Shown piece after piece: positions 24,197 to 37,252 of a stretch of DNA of 64,000 bases. The notes beneath the pieces were generated by a model, which did not search any database, was not told where the DNA came from, and saw only the letters and a list, made by a program, of their open reading frames with translations. The first letter of the stretch is position 1. Every line of letters starts with the position of its first letter. This stretch comes from Lucifuga dentata. Taxonomy: Eukaryota > Chordata > Actinopteri > Ophidiiformes > Bythitidae. Where the stretch lies: contig VXCM01002100.1 in assembly GCA_014773175.1 (NCBI GenBank), forward strand, positions 3,038 through 67,037, in the 5' to 3' direction. The position numbers were made by a program, and so were the translations under genes.

Positions 24197-27100
24197 TCAT
24201 ATGTTGGGGTCTCCCTCCAGCTTGGTGAGGTCGGTGGCCGTGCCCATGAACATGCTGCGGCCTCGCTCCAGCCGGCTCTTCTTATCTGTGAGACGGAAGG
24301 CTTCCATGAACTCGTCAATGTCAATGCTGCCATCGTGGTTGCTGTCGATGGTGATGGCCAGGTCAGAGACTGCCTCATCTGTGATCTCCATCTTTAGGTA
24401 GACGCTCAGCAGCTTCCATGTCTGCCAGAAATCCTCCATACTGATAAAACCTGAGAGGAGAATAAGATCAAGGCTTGTAAGAGCAGAACAGGAAAGATCT
24501 GTTACTGGGTTGGGGAGAGTGAGAAAAGGCTGTAATGCTTTCCCTGACCTGGGCCGAAATTATGCCAGACCTTTCCTGGTCTTGATGTCTCGCTTGATGC
24601 AGGTTTGGTTGAGGACAAAGTGTATCTGGACTTAACCACACCCACATTCTGCAATGGGACTGCATTACGCAGTCTGTCTTTTTGGAATAAATGCCGCTAC
24701 CTGTTCCCACTATAGTTAGAACTGAAGAAATATTTTGGATGAATTGCAAAAGGTTTTCAAGCTATTTTTTCCAGCCAGTGACTCAACTTCAACCTTCTCG
24801 ACATCTTAACGCCTGTATGTCTGAGCTAAAGCTTCACAGACATACACTAGCTGTGTCCTCCATTTTCAACCAAAAGCAGACAGCATTTAATAGCAGCGTA
24901 CAAACCGCTCATTATGACATATTCAGTCTAAGAATGCAGATTAGGTTCCAAACTGAGAAAGAGTCAAAGGAAGAGAAAAGGATCTATTATCAATCGAAAT
25001 GTAAGAAGAAACTAAAGTGGAACAGGAAGATGAGTATGGAGAGGGGGGAGAAATGAGGTAGAGGAGGAGGGACAGAGAGGAATGGCAAGTGGAGAATAAG
25101 AAAGAAGAAAAGGAGATAAATAGGCAGAGCAGGAAATATTGACAGAGGAAGACAATGTAAATGTCTGTGCATGACTGGGGTGGGGGGATGGAGAGACCAG
25201 TAGATCAGTAGGTTAATCTCCATTGTAAGTGGGAGGATTCAGCTGACTGTAACCTGCTGTGGCCTCTTTGGATGTCCTAGATGGATTAATGGTGGCTGAA
25301 TTCAGCAGATGTCTCTAACAAATTACAAGACAGGACAGACGCAGCACACCTCCACTAAGACACACCGTCTCTCTTTATGCTGTATCTGTGCTGCTGAGTG
25401 GAGTGCACATTTTCTAGTCATATCCTTTCCAAACACAAGAGCCATGTCCCAATAACACTACCAATATTAATAAAGCATACACTATGTACTAATCTACATA
25501 TGTATGTATTAACTGTTGTGGTCATATTTTGTTGTTTGCCTTTTGTTTTAAGATATTGCTTAAGCCATCTCACCACTATACACACATATGGTTTTATTTT
25601 ATTTTTTTTGACTTGACATCATGTCTTTTTTCACGAGTAATCCAAGGGATCAGCAAGAACACACTATCAAACAACAAATTAGAACCAGAAAAGCAAGGTG
25701 ACGTGACACTTTTTGGGTGGTGTTTTCCATTTAAGTGGAGGGGACTCTAAAAATTAGCCAGTGTTGTGTCTGGAGATTCCCAGTAGAGTTGTAACCCATT
25801 TAGAGGCAAAAATTCTTTCACCTGAATTGTCTGTGTCTACTATCCTGAAGATGGTCTCCAGGGTGGAGCGGTGGTGGTATAAAGTCTCAAGCAGACTCTG
25901 GTCAATATGCTGCACGAGGAAAAATGTTTAATATCACTTGAGAGGAAAAACTCCTTCATTTTCATGTGAACATTTCCTGTTTAAGTATATGACACCATAA
26001 ATGCCAAATTGTGGTGAAATATTGAAAAAAATAAAATATCATGAACTTCCATTACTAACTAGTTCAGACAAAACTGATGGATCATTACATCCATGTTGGG
26101 TCTGTTGATGGCGAGTTCATTGAACCAGTCATGGTAGTTCAGCATGTTGTCACTGGCTTTGCAGGTGATCAGTTGGAAGCGAAGCATCCTCCAGGGCAGG
26201 CCAAGGCGCATCACACTCTCAACTGCAGCGGCCCAGTCATTCATAGACACCAGACCTGGAGGAAGAAGATAACTGAGCTTTTCAGGGCTTAAATCATCAC
26301 TACAGGACATTCAGTTTTGTAATCATTTACACAGCATGTGCACAGTTTATGTAAATGGTTTGCTTCCAGCAAAGCAAAAAGCAGCAAAACACTTGTATCA
26401 ACAGCAACATCAAAACTGAGCAAGAGGCATCGCTTTTTCATTTGCATCTTTTCACCAACATGTTGTAGTATTTTGTTATTTTATGTTATCTGTTTTTAAA
26501 GTTGACTATACTAGAGAATCTCACAGGAAAGCAAAATGTAAGAGCTCTATAGTAAAGCATGTAAGGGCTTAGGTCATAATTGCTCAGAATCATGCAAAAT
26601 GTATAAATGCTTGGAGAACATGGAAAAACAAACATGTTGGCAGATTGAAATTAAATCTCTGAAAGAGGAACTGGCGCAAACAGGTTGAAGTTTCTGTGAA
26701 ACTGTCAGGTGCTCTGGGCTGGATTTCTGGGCTGGAATGGGGATTATGATTCTCAGTTCAAATACAAAGGAGTGAGCTCATATTTCTCCCAGCAAGACAT
26801 TGAGAAATACAAGGAAAAGCCAGAATGGGTAAGATATATAAAGTAACACATTGTACTGGCAGAATACATAATGAAATTCAAACTACACACCTGTGTTCTC
26901 CTTGTCAAATTTTTGGAAGGCACAGATCAGGTCAGATCTATGCGCAAACAACTGTTCCCGCAGGACGTTGAGGGCTGAATGCTCCGTTCGCCCCACACTG
27001 AAGACAAGATAACAGAAGATTTGGCATAAAGTACTCAGATTGAAAGGGAGAACATTTAAAACTGTGAATGAATACATTCAGAATGTATTATTTTTACAAA

Positions 27101-30100
27101 GTGGCTTTTCAAACAGGCAAAACTTTGCAATCAAATAAAACACTGTGTACTTGATTATGTCTCATTTTTATCGTTTGTGTCTAGTTTATTGATAGCTGCA
27201 AAAGTATAAAGTACTTTTGTTCTCTTGTATATTCATCTACATACTGTAACATAGATAAACTGTGGGATGAGTGTCAGTGGTGCCAGTGAGGTCATGTAAG
27301 TTAGTTTGTTTATTAGCAGAATGAGACAAAGAGATATGAATTGATTTTAATGAGACTTGGTGGAAGGGTGAGGCGTGGCCAAAGGAGGAGTAATACACCA
27401 GTCTCAATGGAAAACATCTGGCATATTTATCCCATGATAGACTGTCATTAGGTGCAAGGATGTGGATATGTCAAACTAAAATATAAGCGTGGACATTAAA
27501 GCACCATACTACCCATTTTGGATGTTTGAGCGTAATATATTAAATTTTCATACACGTAATGTTACTGACAATCATTTCCTAAAGCACACTTCTGGAACGG
27601 TGAATTAAAAATTTTTTTCCTGCCTTCCAGACCACTATTGGTTTCAGTTCATTCTGGTACACTATTAAAATCAACTTGTTGATACTTGAAATGTTCTTGG
27701 GATAGATAATCCATCATTGCGAACAAGACATATATTCAGGGTTTTTTTTAGAAGTTACATAATTTTAGCATTTAAGTGCAATAAAAAACGCGGAGTGAAT
27801 GTTTGTCTCCACCAGGAAATATAGTCCCAAAAGAAGACCTGCATTTATGGAAAAATTTAAACAACTGTGACTTCATAAGGCTGCGTAACTATTAGCAGGC
27901 GAAACATTGATTTTTAAGGTGGGTGTATATTTGATTTTGAAAGATTACGAGATTTTGCAAAATATCAGGAAAACTGAAATACGGTTTTATCCTTTGGGAA
28001 ATGACTGTCAGTAACATAACATGTATGAAAATTGAATATATTAGGCTCAAACATGCAAAATGGGTGGTATGGTCCTTTAATGGAATTGCTTTTACTATTG
28101 CTAGCTATTGCAGTAACAAGTAGGACCCAAACACGCAACAACCACCAATGTGTAGCTGAAGTGCTGCTAATTCAGTAAAATGCAAACTGTTTGAACAAAT
28201 CTTTATTGTTAAGAGACAGATCCGTAAAAAGCCAGTCTCTTCAGCTTGTTGGGTCTTGGTGGAGGTACGAGCTCTAATGAGTGCTCTTCTAGTTTTGATT
28301 GTGCTTGATACCTTTGAGTCACGGTGAGCTCTCTGGTCATGCTGCTGGCCTGGTACTGAATCAAATAAGGCACAAGATCTGGTCCCAGCTTCACGTAGGC
28401 CCCCCTGTTGCTTCCCACATCATAGTAATTGGAGGCAGAGAACAGAGTGAGAACCTGCATGAAATAAGAGAAAAACTTTACTGTACGAGCTCCTCAGAGG
28501 GCATATTCCATGTTTGTGTCTGTTCTCACCTTACGATTGTGGCAGAACTCATAACCGTCCTGTTTACACTCATGAGAGCGGATTAAAAGCTGCAGGTTGT
28601 GCTTGTTCAGGAAGTCCTCAGTGATGTTGGGGCCCCAGTAGCAGCCTCCTCCCCTCACCTCGTTGGGTATGCAGCCCTCCTGACTCATGGGGTCACTCCA
28701 CAGCAGGTCCAGGATCTGGTGTTACACAAAGAGACATGGGGAACATTTTTATTTTAAAGCTGCTGGTTATTTAGTAAAATCTCATGCTGCTTTCTTGTGT
28801 TATTTTCTGAGTGTCATCAGGAATCTTTGCACAGTGTCTACAAGTGAAAATGTACACTTTTTTTTTTTTAACACACTTAAGGATTAAATATATCNAGTGT
28901 CTACAAGTGAAAATGTACACTTTTTTTTTTTTAACACACTTAAGGATTAAATATATCTTCAAATTTTAACTTAAAAATACAGACAGAAATGAAAATTAAA
29001 AACAAAAATACAGTAGATTTTGGGGAAAGGGCATTTTGAAATAAAATTGTTGCAATGAAATAAATTTAAATAAAAATCCAATGATAAAGGAATTCGATAC
29101 ATATTTCATGAGGCTTAATGATTTTTTTTTTAATTATTATGATTTTAATTACATTATTTATATTTGTTATTATTTGTAATTATTATAATTACTGAGCTTT
29201 CTTCTTTCTTTCTTTCTTTCATATTTATATGTGTAATAATTTATTTCATAATGTCATATTTTTAATTTTAAAATCTTGGCACAAATGGAATTCATTATAG
29301 GGCCGGTCTGTATAACAAGGCGTATTAGGCACTGGAGGAACAATATTTTTTACATTCTCTAAATGTGAATTTCACGTTTTAAGTGCTAATTTAACAATAT
29401 AATGTATGTCTTTTTAAGTGTTTTTCAGGACCCTCAGATGTCTGTGTCCCCTGTTTACACTCAGGTTGTATCCTAGCTACAGAGCCAGGTGAATCGAAAT
29501 GGACCATTGACTTTTATAGCCCATGCTTCAGGTGGTGACAGCCAGTTTGAAAAGAGGATTGAAATAACTAAAGGATTAATGACGTGTTGGATTACAGCTT
29601 TTTGAAACCCTCACAAACACAGACAATCTGCTGGAACCTGAACCTAGTCTGAGGTTAGTGTTGATTAGACTATGTTGGTCATGACTCGGACTGCTTCAGC
29701 ACACTGGAATAAAGACAAAACACTAAAGTCATGGACCCTCATTAAACTTGATCAAATATCTCAGGTGTGACACTTTGAATCCTAGAAACCACAAATAAAC
29801 AGATCTGCATTAAACACAAATAGCAAAAAAAAAAAAAAAAAAAAAAATTAAATGAGATACCAAAGCAACATGGGGACAGTTAACTATTGAAGTTACAAAT
29901 CATCTTAAAATATTTAATGCTGAAGACAAAATCTATCATTCTTAAATACTGATTGATGAAATTTGGGGAGCAACATTCAGTAGAAATAAGACACCAGGGC
30001 TAAATACTGCTGGGTTAGACCTTCCTAACAAGACAAATACTCATGGAGAGTATTAAGTGCTTTTAAAGTTAAGATGGCAAATGTGAATCAGCATTTATAA

Positions 30101-33100
30101 AAATGTGACATGTCCTGATCAGGACACTCTTGAAAAAGAGATCATCTCAATGAGGTTTTCCTGGTTAAATAAAGGTTAAATAAAAATAAAAATAAATAAA
30201 ACATAGAAAACAGTCATCCAGGTCATTGAATATCTAGTAATAGTAAAATATTGCAAGGAAATATAACTAAATACATTACTAAGTTGGGTAATTGTTACTA
30301 TTCATATTACTGATTACAGCGTTAATGAGGTCAATTAAAGGAAAATAATTACAAACCCTCCTAATATAAGTTTACACATCACATCCCTTAACGTAGTGTT
30401 AGAATCATGCCTAACCCTGATGGCACTAAAGTGGTGCTTTATTGATCTGGGATATGTAGACGAAGTCAATGTAAGATCAGATTAATGATAATAAATGTAC
30501 TCAGAGTATCCTGGCTAAGGCCTCTGCTTTGTATTGTATTCAATACATCACCTGCTTCCACTCCTCATCAGCGTCATCGGTGTCAGTGGACTCCAAGGGT
30601 GAGTCAGAGGATGCAGACGGGGCGAGGTCTTTTTGTAAAGATGGGTTAAAAATGTGGAAGTTCTGTTTTTGACTCTCCAGCTCATCGTTCATGTTAATTT
30701 TGATACGGTCGGAGAAGTCCTGGAGCGAGCGGTTGTGGAAGCTGTTATGAGAGCCCAGAGTTTTAGGATATGTGAGGGAGGCTCGTCGATTCAGGAACTT
30801 GTTGATGGACCAGACGTCATCATCTGTGTCAGAGTCAATCTCAGTTAAGCTTTTCTGTGTCTTCTTTGGAGGCCTCAGTGCTGACTCGTACTGGAAAAGC
30901 AGAGAGCAGAGTTCAGATTTCAGGGACAGTCACACAAACACTTGCCTTGCTGTTCAAAAACAAGATGACATCCACATCCACAGATGACAAGCCTCTTGAA
31001 GTGATGCACCAAGCCAAATCTATTTTACCCCTTAGTAGGCTTGAAAGGCAACTCTAAAGAGTTTATACTGTCATATACTCAGAGATAGGGTTGTCCCCAG
31101 AGATTTTGGGTCCCACCTAGTCCAATATTTGGGTGCCACTGTTCAGAAAGGCAGAGAACATTGAAAAAAAAAGTATGCAAACATCCAAAGAAACTCCTCA
31201 AAACACTAATTCTGTATAATCCACTTCTTCACTGTCCATCCATGTGCTCTGTATGCTTAAAGCTGTCATTTTGCCAATATAATGCTAAATATGCTATGCT
31301 ACTTCCAGCAGCAAAGCTTTGGATCTTTGAGAATGGCAATAGTGCCACTTGAAAGTAATCAGAAAAGTGTTAGTTACACTTTGAGCAGTTCTAACAGAGA
31401 ATAAACAAATGAAAAGCAGAGAAGTGAAAAGTGGAAAAGTGTCCAAACGTTTCTCTGGACTTTTGGACACTTTTTTTTGTCACGAAAACTAGTCACTGCT
31501 GAAATATATTGCAACAAAACAAGATCAAGATTTTAGGTCTAGCATCACTTTAAGAGAGGAAAATTAAAATAATGAAATAAAAGTGGGGCCAATCTGAAAC
31601 AATATATTTTCATATGCTCTGCAAATATTTATCTAGCATTTCCATCATTCCAACACCACAGTGTGCCTCTTTTATCTGTTGTGATCAAAGTGTTTGCTTC
31701 CACATCTGTAAAGTTAATCATAGCCAGATGTGCTTTCCTCACTTTGTGTCTGTCCAGCTTGGCGAGGACACTGAGGTCTGTGCTGTTGGAGATCCCTCCA
31801 TGGAGGACCAGCACTTTCTGATCGATCACCGTTGCCAGCGGCAACCAGCTGAATATCTTCTGCAGTAGCTTCAAGATTCTGTTGCCATGCAACTGAGGAG
31901 AAGCACAAACAGGAGGTGACTTTCTTCATCTCGTTTACTATTTTATTTTCTCGCACTTTGCCAGCAACACTTAAGGGTCAGTCTGCCATGATTTAAAACA
32001 AACCCTTTTTGTTTCCTTTCAGATCCAATGTCCATAAGTCTGATGAACGCCTCTTTTGGTTTATTAATATACTTCCTGCAACACAATGCAATGCAATGCT
32101 CCCGAAGCTCTGATACTGATTATACAGTATATAAGTATGTTGCTGAACATAATGCTGTGTCCCAGATAAGATGTACAACTACAAAACATCTTCTCATGTC
32201 ATTCACGATGCCGTTTCTAAATGGGTGCTTTTGAATCTCATCATCTGCCTTTAAATTCTTAAACTTTACAATAATCATTAGCAGTTCATCTACTGTTCAC
32301 GCTTATAAAACTTTAGGTTAAATTCTAGAGAAGATCCCAAATTTTCAAATTAACTTTGGAGAAATGTGTATAAAATGATGCGCAATCCACTTAGAATATT
32401 ACAGTTAAAAACGTGGCATCAAACAGCTGCAATGGCATATCAGAAAAAAGCTGAAACAGAGTTTATACTGTATGTGAGATACAGAATGGAAAATGTTAGT
32501 TTTAATAAATGAAAAATTTTGGGGGGGAAATCAGGAGTGTATGAGGTTATTGCTGTGTCAATTTAAGAGTGCATCACTGCTGCCACCTACTGATCTGAAG
32601 TGTGAATTGTGGATTTTTAGGAGGTTTAGTAGTAATAGCCAAACTGGAAAAAGACAATGTTGAAGTAAAGCTGAATAATATTCCAGTTCTGTACACCCTG
32701 ATACACACTTAACACAATTATCACCTCATCAACGGACCTCAAAGCAGCTTCTTCCAACTAAAAAGAGTGTGTATCCAGAATATATGCAAGTCTGTTAACA
32801 TTAGAGAGTCAAGTGGTTGGATTTTAACTGTGATTTCAACAGAAAATGTAATGTCTAAGCCAAAGCAAGAAGAAGGTAGTGTAAGTTTGTGGATCTCCCT
32901 GGCTCATCAAACATCCAGAGAGTCGATGTCCTGCAGTCACCTTGTTTAACAACATCAAATCCTCTTAGTTGTGAGGAGTGACCTGTACGTATGAGGACAG
33001 TGGTTCTCTAAAAGCTTGAAGTTTTAATGAAAATGTGTAGGAGAAGGTATCAAGGTGTTTGGGTTGCAGGTTTTCACGACAGAAACCTACCCTGTATTTA

Positions 33101-36100
33101 GTCAGCACTTCTTTAGTAAATCCATACCTACAAAATCAAGTGGAAACCAAAAAAAGATTTTAGATTAGAAGTGAAGTTTACACATATTTTTTCTGTCCAG
33201 TGCAAAGTACAACTCTACATTTTAATAAGAATCATTTGCATTTTGTTCTCCTTCATTGTCTTTTAGATTTTGTTGTTGTTTTTACCTTAAGTTGACTATA
33301 TGGTCTTCGTGGTTTCCACGGTTAAGATGAACCTCACCAGGATAAAGCAGCTGGAATGAAAACAGAATGAGGACGAGCTCGATGGAGTCTTTGCCTCGGT
33401 CCACAAAGTCTCCATTAAAGACATACGGCTTCTCCAAGGACGGCATGCCATTCTGTAGCAAAATCAACAGAGAGCAAGACAAAGCAGTGTTAAAGGTAAA
33501 CTCCATAATCCACAATTAAATCAATGATCTGCCTGATCAGAGACAAAACACAGATTCGTTCACGCACAAATTCATTTACTGAGCCTGTAAATGAAGAGAA
33601 ATGCAGCATGTTGTAGCTGAATAATCTTAAACTAAACATCTGCCTCTGAACTAAACAGTAATGTTAACTTATAATATATTAAACGTTATTAGAGCGTTGA
33701 AATCTTAAAGGGCCATACCGGCTATTTTGCATGTTTGACCCATATTCAATTTTCATACAAGTAACTGTAACACCTGGCACACTGACAATCATTACTGACA
33801 ATCATTTCCCAAGCATACTACTGCAACGGTGAATTAAATTTTTTTTTCCTACTTCCAGACCGTCATTGGTTTCAGTTCATTCTGGTACGCTATTAAAATC
33901 AACTTGTTGATACTTGGAAGGTTCTTGGGATAGATAATCCATCATTGTGAACAAGACGTATATTCAGGTTTCTTTCAAAGTTACGCAATTTTAGTGATTA
34001 AGTGCAATAAAAAGCATGGAGTGAATGTAGGTCTCCACTGGGGAATATAGTCCCAAAAGAAGACCTGCATTTATCGAAAAATTTAAACGACCGTGACTTC
34101 ATAAGGCTGTGTAACTATTAGCAGGTGAAACATTGATTTTTAAGGTGGGTGTATCACTTGAATATTTGATTTTGAAAGATGAAGAGATTTTGTAAAATAT
34201 TAGGAAAGCTGAAATATGGTTTTATCCTTTGGGAAATGACTGTAATGTTACATGCATGAAAATTTAATATATTAGGCTCAAACATGCAAAACAGCCAGTA
34301 TGGTCCTTTAAATTAAACATGATTGGAACATAATTTCCATTTTAAAAATCCATAGGATGGTAAATTATTGATGACAGTTCATAACATAAAAAGTGAGCCA
34401 TTTCAGTATTTGTGAAATTTTAGCATTGTTGAAGTGGAGATCCCAACCTTATAGAAAATCAAAAGCAGGTCGTCCAGCTGTCCATGCAAATCACCTGTGA
34501 CGAAGAGGACATCCAGAAATAAACCACTCATCATTAAAAACACAAGAGAACAGAATTACCCTAAATGTCTGTGTTCACAGTTTCATTCTGCTGTTTTCCC
34601 AGGAATTCACTGAGATGCTGTATGTTATCAATCAGCCATTTCTTTTTGCTCACCACAAATGGTGATTTCTTTGCTGTGGCAGGTGGAGACGCGGTTGATA
34701 TTTGGCAACATGCGGAGTAATTTCCACATCTCTAGGAGGAGCTGAAGGACGTAACGAGAGTGCAGCTGCTACTGGGAGAGAAACTGGTTAGCAAGACATT
34801 TTCAAATACAAAGAGCTATTCAACCTGCAGAGCATCAACTGATCTGAAAATAGGAAAATCCAAATTTGTATCTCCAGTTTCATGGATTTTCATTATCATA
34901 ACACAGTACTTTTACTGTAATTCATTTTAATGCTCTTGTTGACTTTGAATGCAGAACTTTAGGAGTATTTTCCATAGTTTTACTACTGTTCCACTTCTGT
35001 GAGAAACTGAAAGGTGAAGCATGGTGGACACCTACTTTCTTGTTCCTAAAGGCTTCCACCAGGCCAGCCACCTGCTCCACCGTGAGAGGAAAGGTGAGGT
35101 GAGGTCCCGAGTAGATGTCTGGCACCTCAATGTTCTTGTAGCAGAAGTACCTCTCCCACTCTGCGTCCTGACACACCTCGTTCTCTCTGAAGATATGCGA
35201 GATCAAATTTCCTGTGAAATCAGGATCACAGGTCAAACTCAGGGGTTTGGTTTTGCAGAAGAGAATCCACATTCTTATCTGCTGTAGGTGCTGTGGTAAC
35301 TGAAATGGAAATCTTACTTTCTTGGCTTGATGGTGTAAAATTGTCCATGAGGTAGCCAAGGAAATTATAAAGCTGCACAGGGAAGAAAGATTATAGTTTA
35401 GTTTGTAGAGCATGTTTATTTTATTATATCATTATACCGTATCTTAATATCAACTTTTGTCCCAAGTTTGAACGTTACTGGCCTGAAATCATAAAAATAC
35501 TGTAAAAGCACCTCACATTAACATTAATCCAGACCATGTTTAAATATATTTTAAATATAATACACATTTACACTAAAGAAGGTACAACAGCCATTCCTGT
35601 TTTATAGCGTAACCTCAAATTTTTGAAGTTCACCAGTGGGTCCAATATTACAAACTTGTGAACTTGTGTTGTGCAGCAAAGCATTGGTAAACCCCATAAC
35701 AGCAAATGTTGTGAATGTCCCAATGTTCCAAATATGTCAGGTTAAACTGATATAAAATAATTCACAGGCCATGATTCCATGATTTAGAATATTTCATGTT
35801 GTTGTAATGGTGTAGCTATAAAAGAAGAAGAACAAAAAAGCATGGTGGCCTGCATTTGAATGTATCACTGCAAGAAATATAATATAGTTTCAAGCAGATA
35901 CTTAACATTTAACAGATAACTGTCCTTTGGTGAAAAGCCTCTTTTTCCTAAATTTAAAGGAAAGGGGGAATTTGAGTGCATCATGAGTTTCAAAGGTTAC
36001 TTGAAGCAAAAAAAAAAAAAAACCAAAAACCTATTTCTATTATACTGGAAGGAAACTGTTAATTAACCAACTTAATTGAGAAGTCATCCGAGGGCCTAAT

Positions 36101-37157
36101 AGATTAAAGGTGCGGGCCATATACAGCCCGTGGGCTGCCAGTTGCCCTTACCTGGTTTAAAGTATCTTTAATTTCACATTTAATGTAGTCAAACAGCACA
36201 ATGGAGGATGTAAGCTGTATGTAACTTCTCACCTTTATCTGAGCCTGTTCTCCAGAGTATTCGATGGACTGGAAGATATGCCAGGTGTATCTGCATCTCA
36301 TCTCTGTGCGGGCCACATACTGTCGGTACCATATCTGGATCAGCACCGCCGCCTTTTTGGCTGCAACAGAGAGTGAAGAAACAGGCCATCACAAATATCT
36401 CTTACTATGGAGATACATGTCCTATCACATTATTGGTTTTTTGTTTGTTTTTTACCATAATTGGGACTATTTTGCTAAAACAATTCCACCATGTTATTTT
36501 AAACAGACTCTTATAAGCAAAGATTTATTGCAAGCAGTTTTTTAAAATCTGTGCAAATGAGGGCTGGAATATTCTCACAGCACAGGCAGATTCAAAGACA
36601 AACAAGGGCAGACGGGGGTGGCTTACTTGTGACAGCTGCATGCAGGAGAGCAGAGAGAAGAAAAAAACATATATTAATGAATACTGAACATAAAATAGAG
36701 AAATTACAGCTTTGGCTAAAGTGCAGAGCTAACAAGAAAGCTAATATCAGGAAGGCATTCCTTAAAGAAACAGACAACTATGAAGCTTTGTTTGAGTGGT
36801 GATGATGATGAATTTAATCTCTTCTGCCCTAAAGATCCAACTAATGAGTTCATCATTAAAACACAAAGTCTGAATTTCAGCAAAGAGCTGAAAGCTTCTA
36901 AAGAAGCTGAATTACAGCAAAGTGTGTATAAAATAATACATAAGATAGCTACAATTTTCCATTACATATAATTCTGATTCCATATAAACTGAACAGATAC
37001 AAAAAAGATGAAAATGTTTGAAAATTTATATTTTTTGAGATTTAAGAATTAAGATTAAGAATGTTAAATAGGCATAATTCTCTGGATTGCTCTAGAAAGT
37101 TGTACCTTTTGTGGACTGTTTGTGGAAGTGGGCGGGCTTTGTGACGCCACATCCCAT
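24197..37157 (-). CDS. ppef2: Serine/threonine protein phosphatase with EF-hands 2
   Basis: PPP-family, calcium/calmodulin-regulated phosphatase, photoreceptor-enriched in mammals. Coding exons in order: 37157-37106, 36360-36233, 35372-35318, 35211-35036, 34768-34654, 34494-34448, 33452-33286, 33127-33091, 31892-31743, 30890-30552, 28715-28530, 28454-28312, 26997-26891, 26255-26089, 25909-25822, 24450-24197. All are in phase: 736 residues (human 753). An IQ motif ([12 protein letters not shown]) lies near residue 25. Catalytic signatures are GDLHGQ (176-181), GDFVDRG (205-211), RGNHE (236-240), HGG (290-292) and RSHE (468-471). The two catalytic halves are separated by an acidic, serine-rich 113-residue insert carried by one exon. 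EF-like loops start at D563 (weak), D648 and D688 ([12 protein letters not shown], canonical). The N-terminus MGCGVT fits N-myristoylation. Close linkage with scarb2 matches human 4q21. Confidence 0.96.
27496..28080 (-). mobile_element. TTAA-flanked MITE, copy 1
   Basis: Starts TTAAAGCACCATAC and ends GGTATGGTCCTTTAA, with long terminal inverted repeats (about 40 bp including the TGTTTGAG/CTCAAACA block). Length 585 bp, no coding capacity. TTAA at both ends fits a piggyBac-type target site. It lies in ppef2 intron 12, in reverse orientation relative to copies 3-6. Confidence 0.75.
28202..28454 (-). CDS. ppef2: Alternative terminal exon of ppef2 (intronic polyadenylation)
   Basis: The exon 12 frame can read through its weak donor (CAAAG followed by GTATCA at 28311) for 34 more codons to TAA at 28211-28209. 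AATAAA follows at 28207-28202 on the same strand, and GT-rich sequence lies further downstream. Use of this end would give a 565-residue protein with the complete phosphatase domain but no EF-hands. This is a prediction from sequence signals only; the full-length splice to exon 13 is also intact. Confidence 0.45.
28833..28957. repeat. Exact 62-bp direct duplication around a single N (assembly artefact)
   Basis: 28833-28894 equals 28896-28957, with N at 28895. Inside ppef2 intron 10; no exon is affected. Confidence 0.85.
29198..29221. repeat. (TTTC)n microsatellite
   Basis: Short CTTT/TTTC tract in ppef2 intron 10 within a very AT-rich stretch (28.9-29.3 kb). Confidence 0.7.
30100..30200 (+). 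mobile_element. 3' tail of a LINE (non-LTR retrotransposon)
   Basis: The sequence ends GGTTTTCCTGGTTAAATAAA followed by TTAAATAAA/ATAAAA repeats, the typical 3' end of a teleost LINE. The family (L2- or Rex-like) is not certain. It lies in ppef2 intron 10, antisense to the gene. Confidence 0.5.
33705..34311 (-). mobile_element. TTAA-flanked MITE, copy 2
   Basis: Starts TTAAAGGGCCATACC and ends CAGTATGGTCCTTTAA; about 607 bp. The interior is closely similar to copy 1 (for example CATTGGTTTCAGTTCATTC, CAACTTGTTGATACTTG). It is in ppef2 intron 6 and has no coding capacity. Confidence 0.75.
36110..36155. mobile_element. Possible hAT-type remnant
   Basis: The short stretch with GCCCGTGGGCTGCCAGTTGC resembles one end of fish hAT derivatives built around a GGCCCGCGGGCC motif. 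Only one end is seen, so this is weak. Confidence 0.3.
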
Positions 37158-37175
37158 GACTATTCCTGTTTAAAG

Positions 37176-37194
37176 CACACACACACACACACAN

Positions 37195-37250
<56 letters not shown>
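37176..37250. repeat. (AC)n microsatellite with single N
   Basis: About 75 bp of AC repeats directly upstream of the ppef2 start codon (which ends at 37157). An N at 37194 marks an unresolved assembly join, so true repeat length is unknown. Confidence 0.95.

Positions 37251-37252
<2 letters not shown>

Noticed and set aside
34922..35413. 163-residue open frame on minus
   Set aside because: This is ppef2 exon 4 read through into both flanking introns; only 35036-35211 fits the splice phases and the family.
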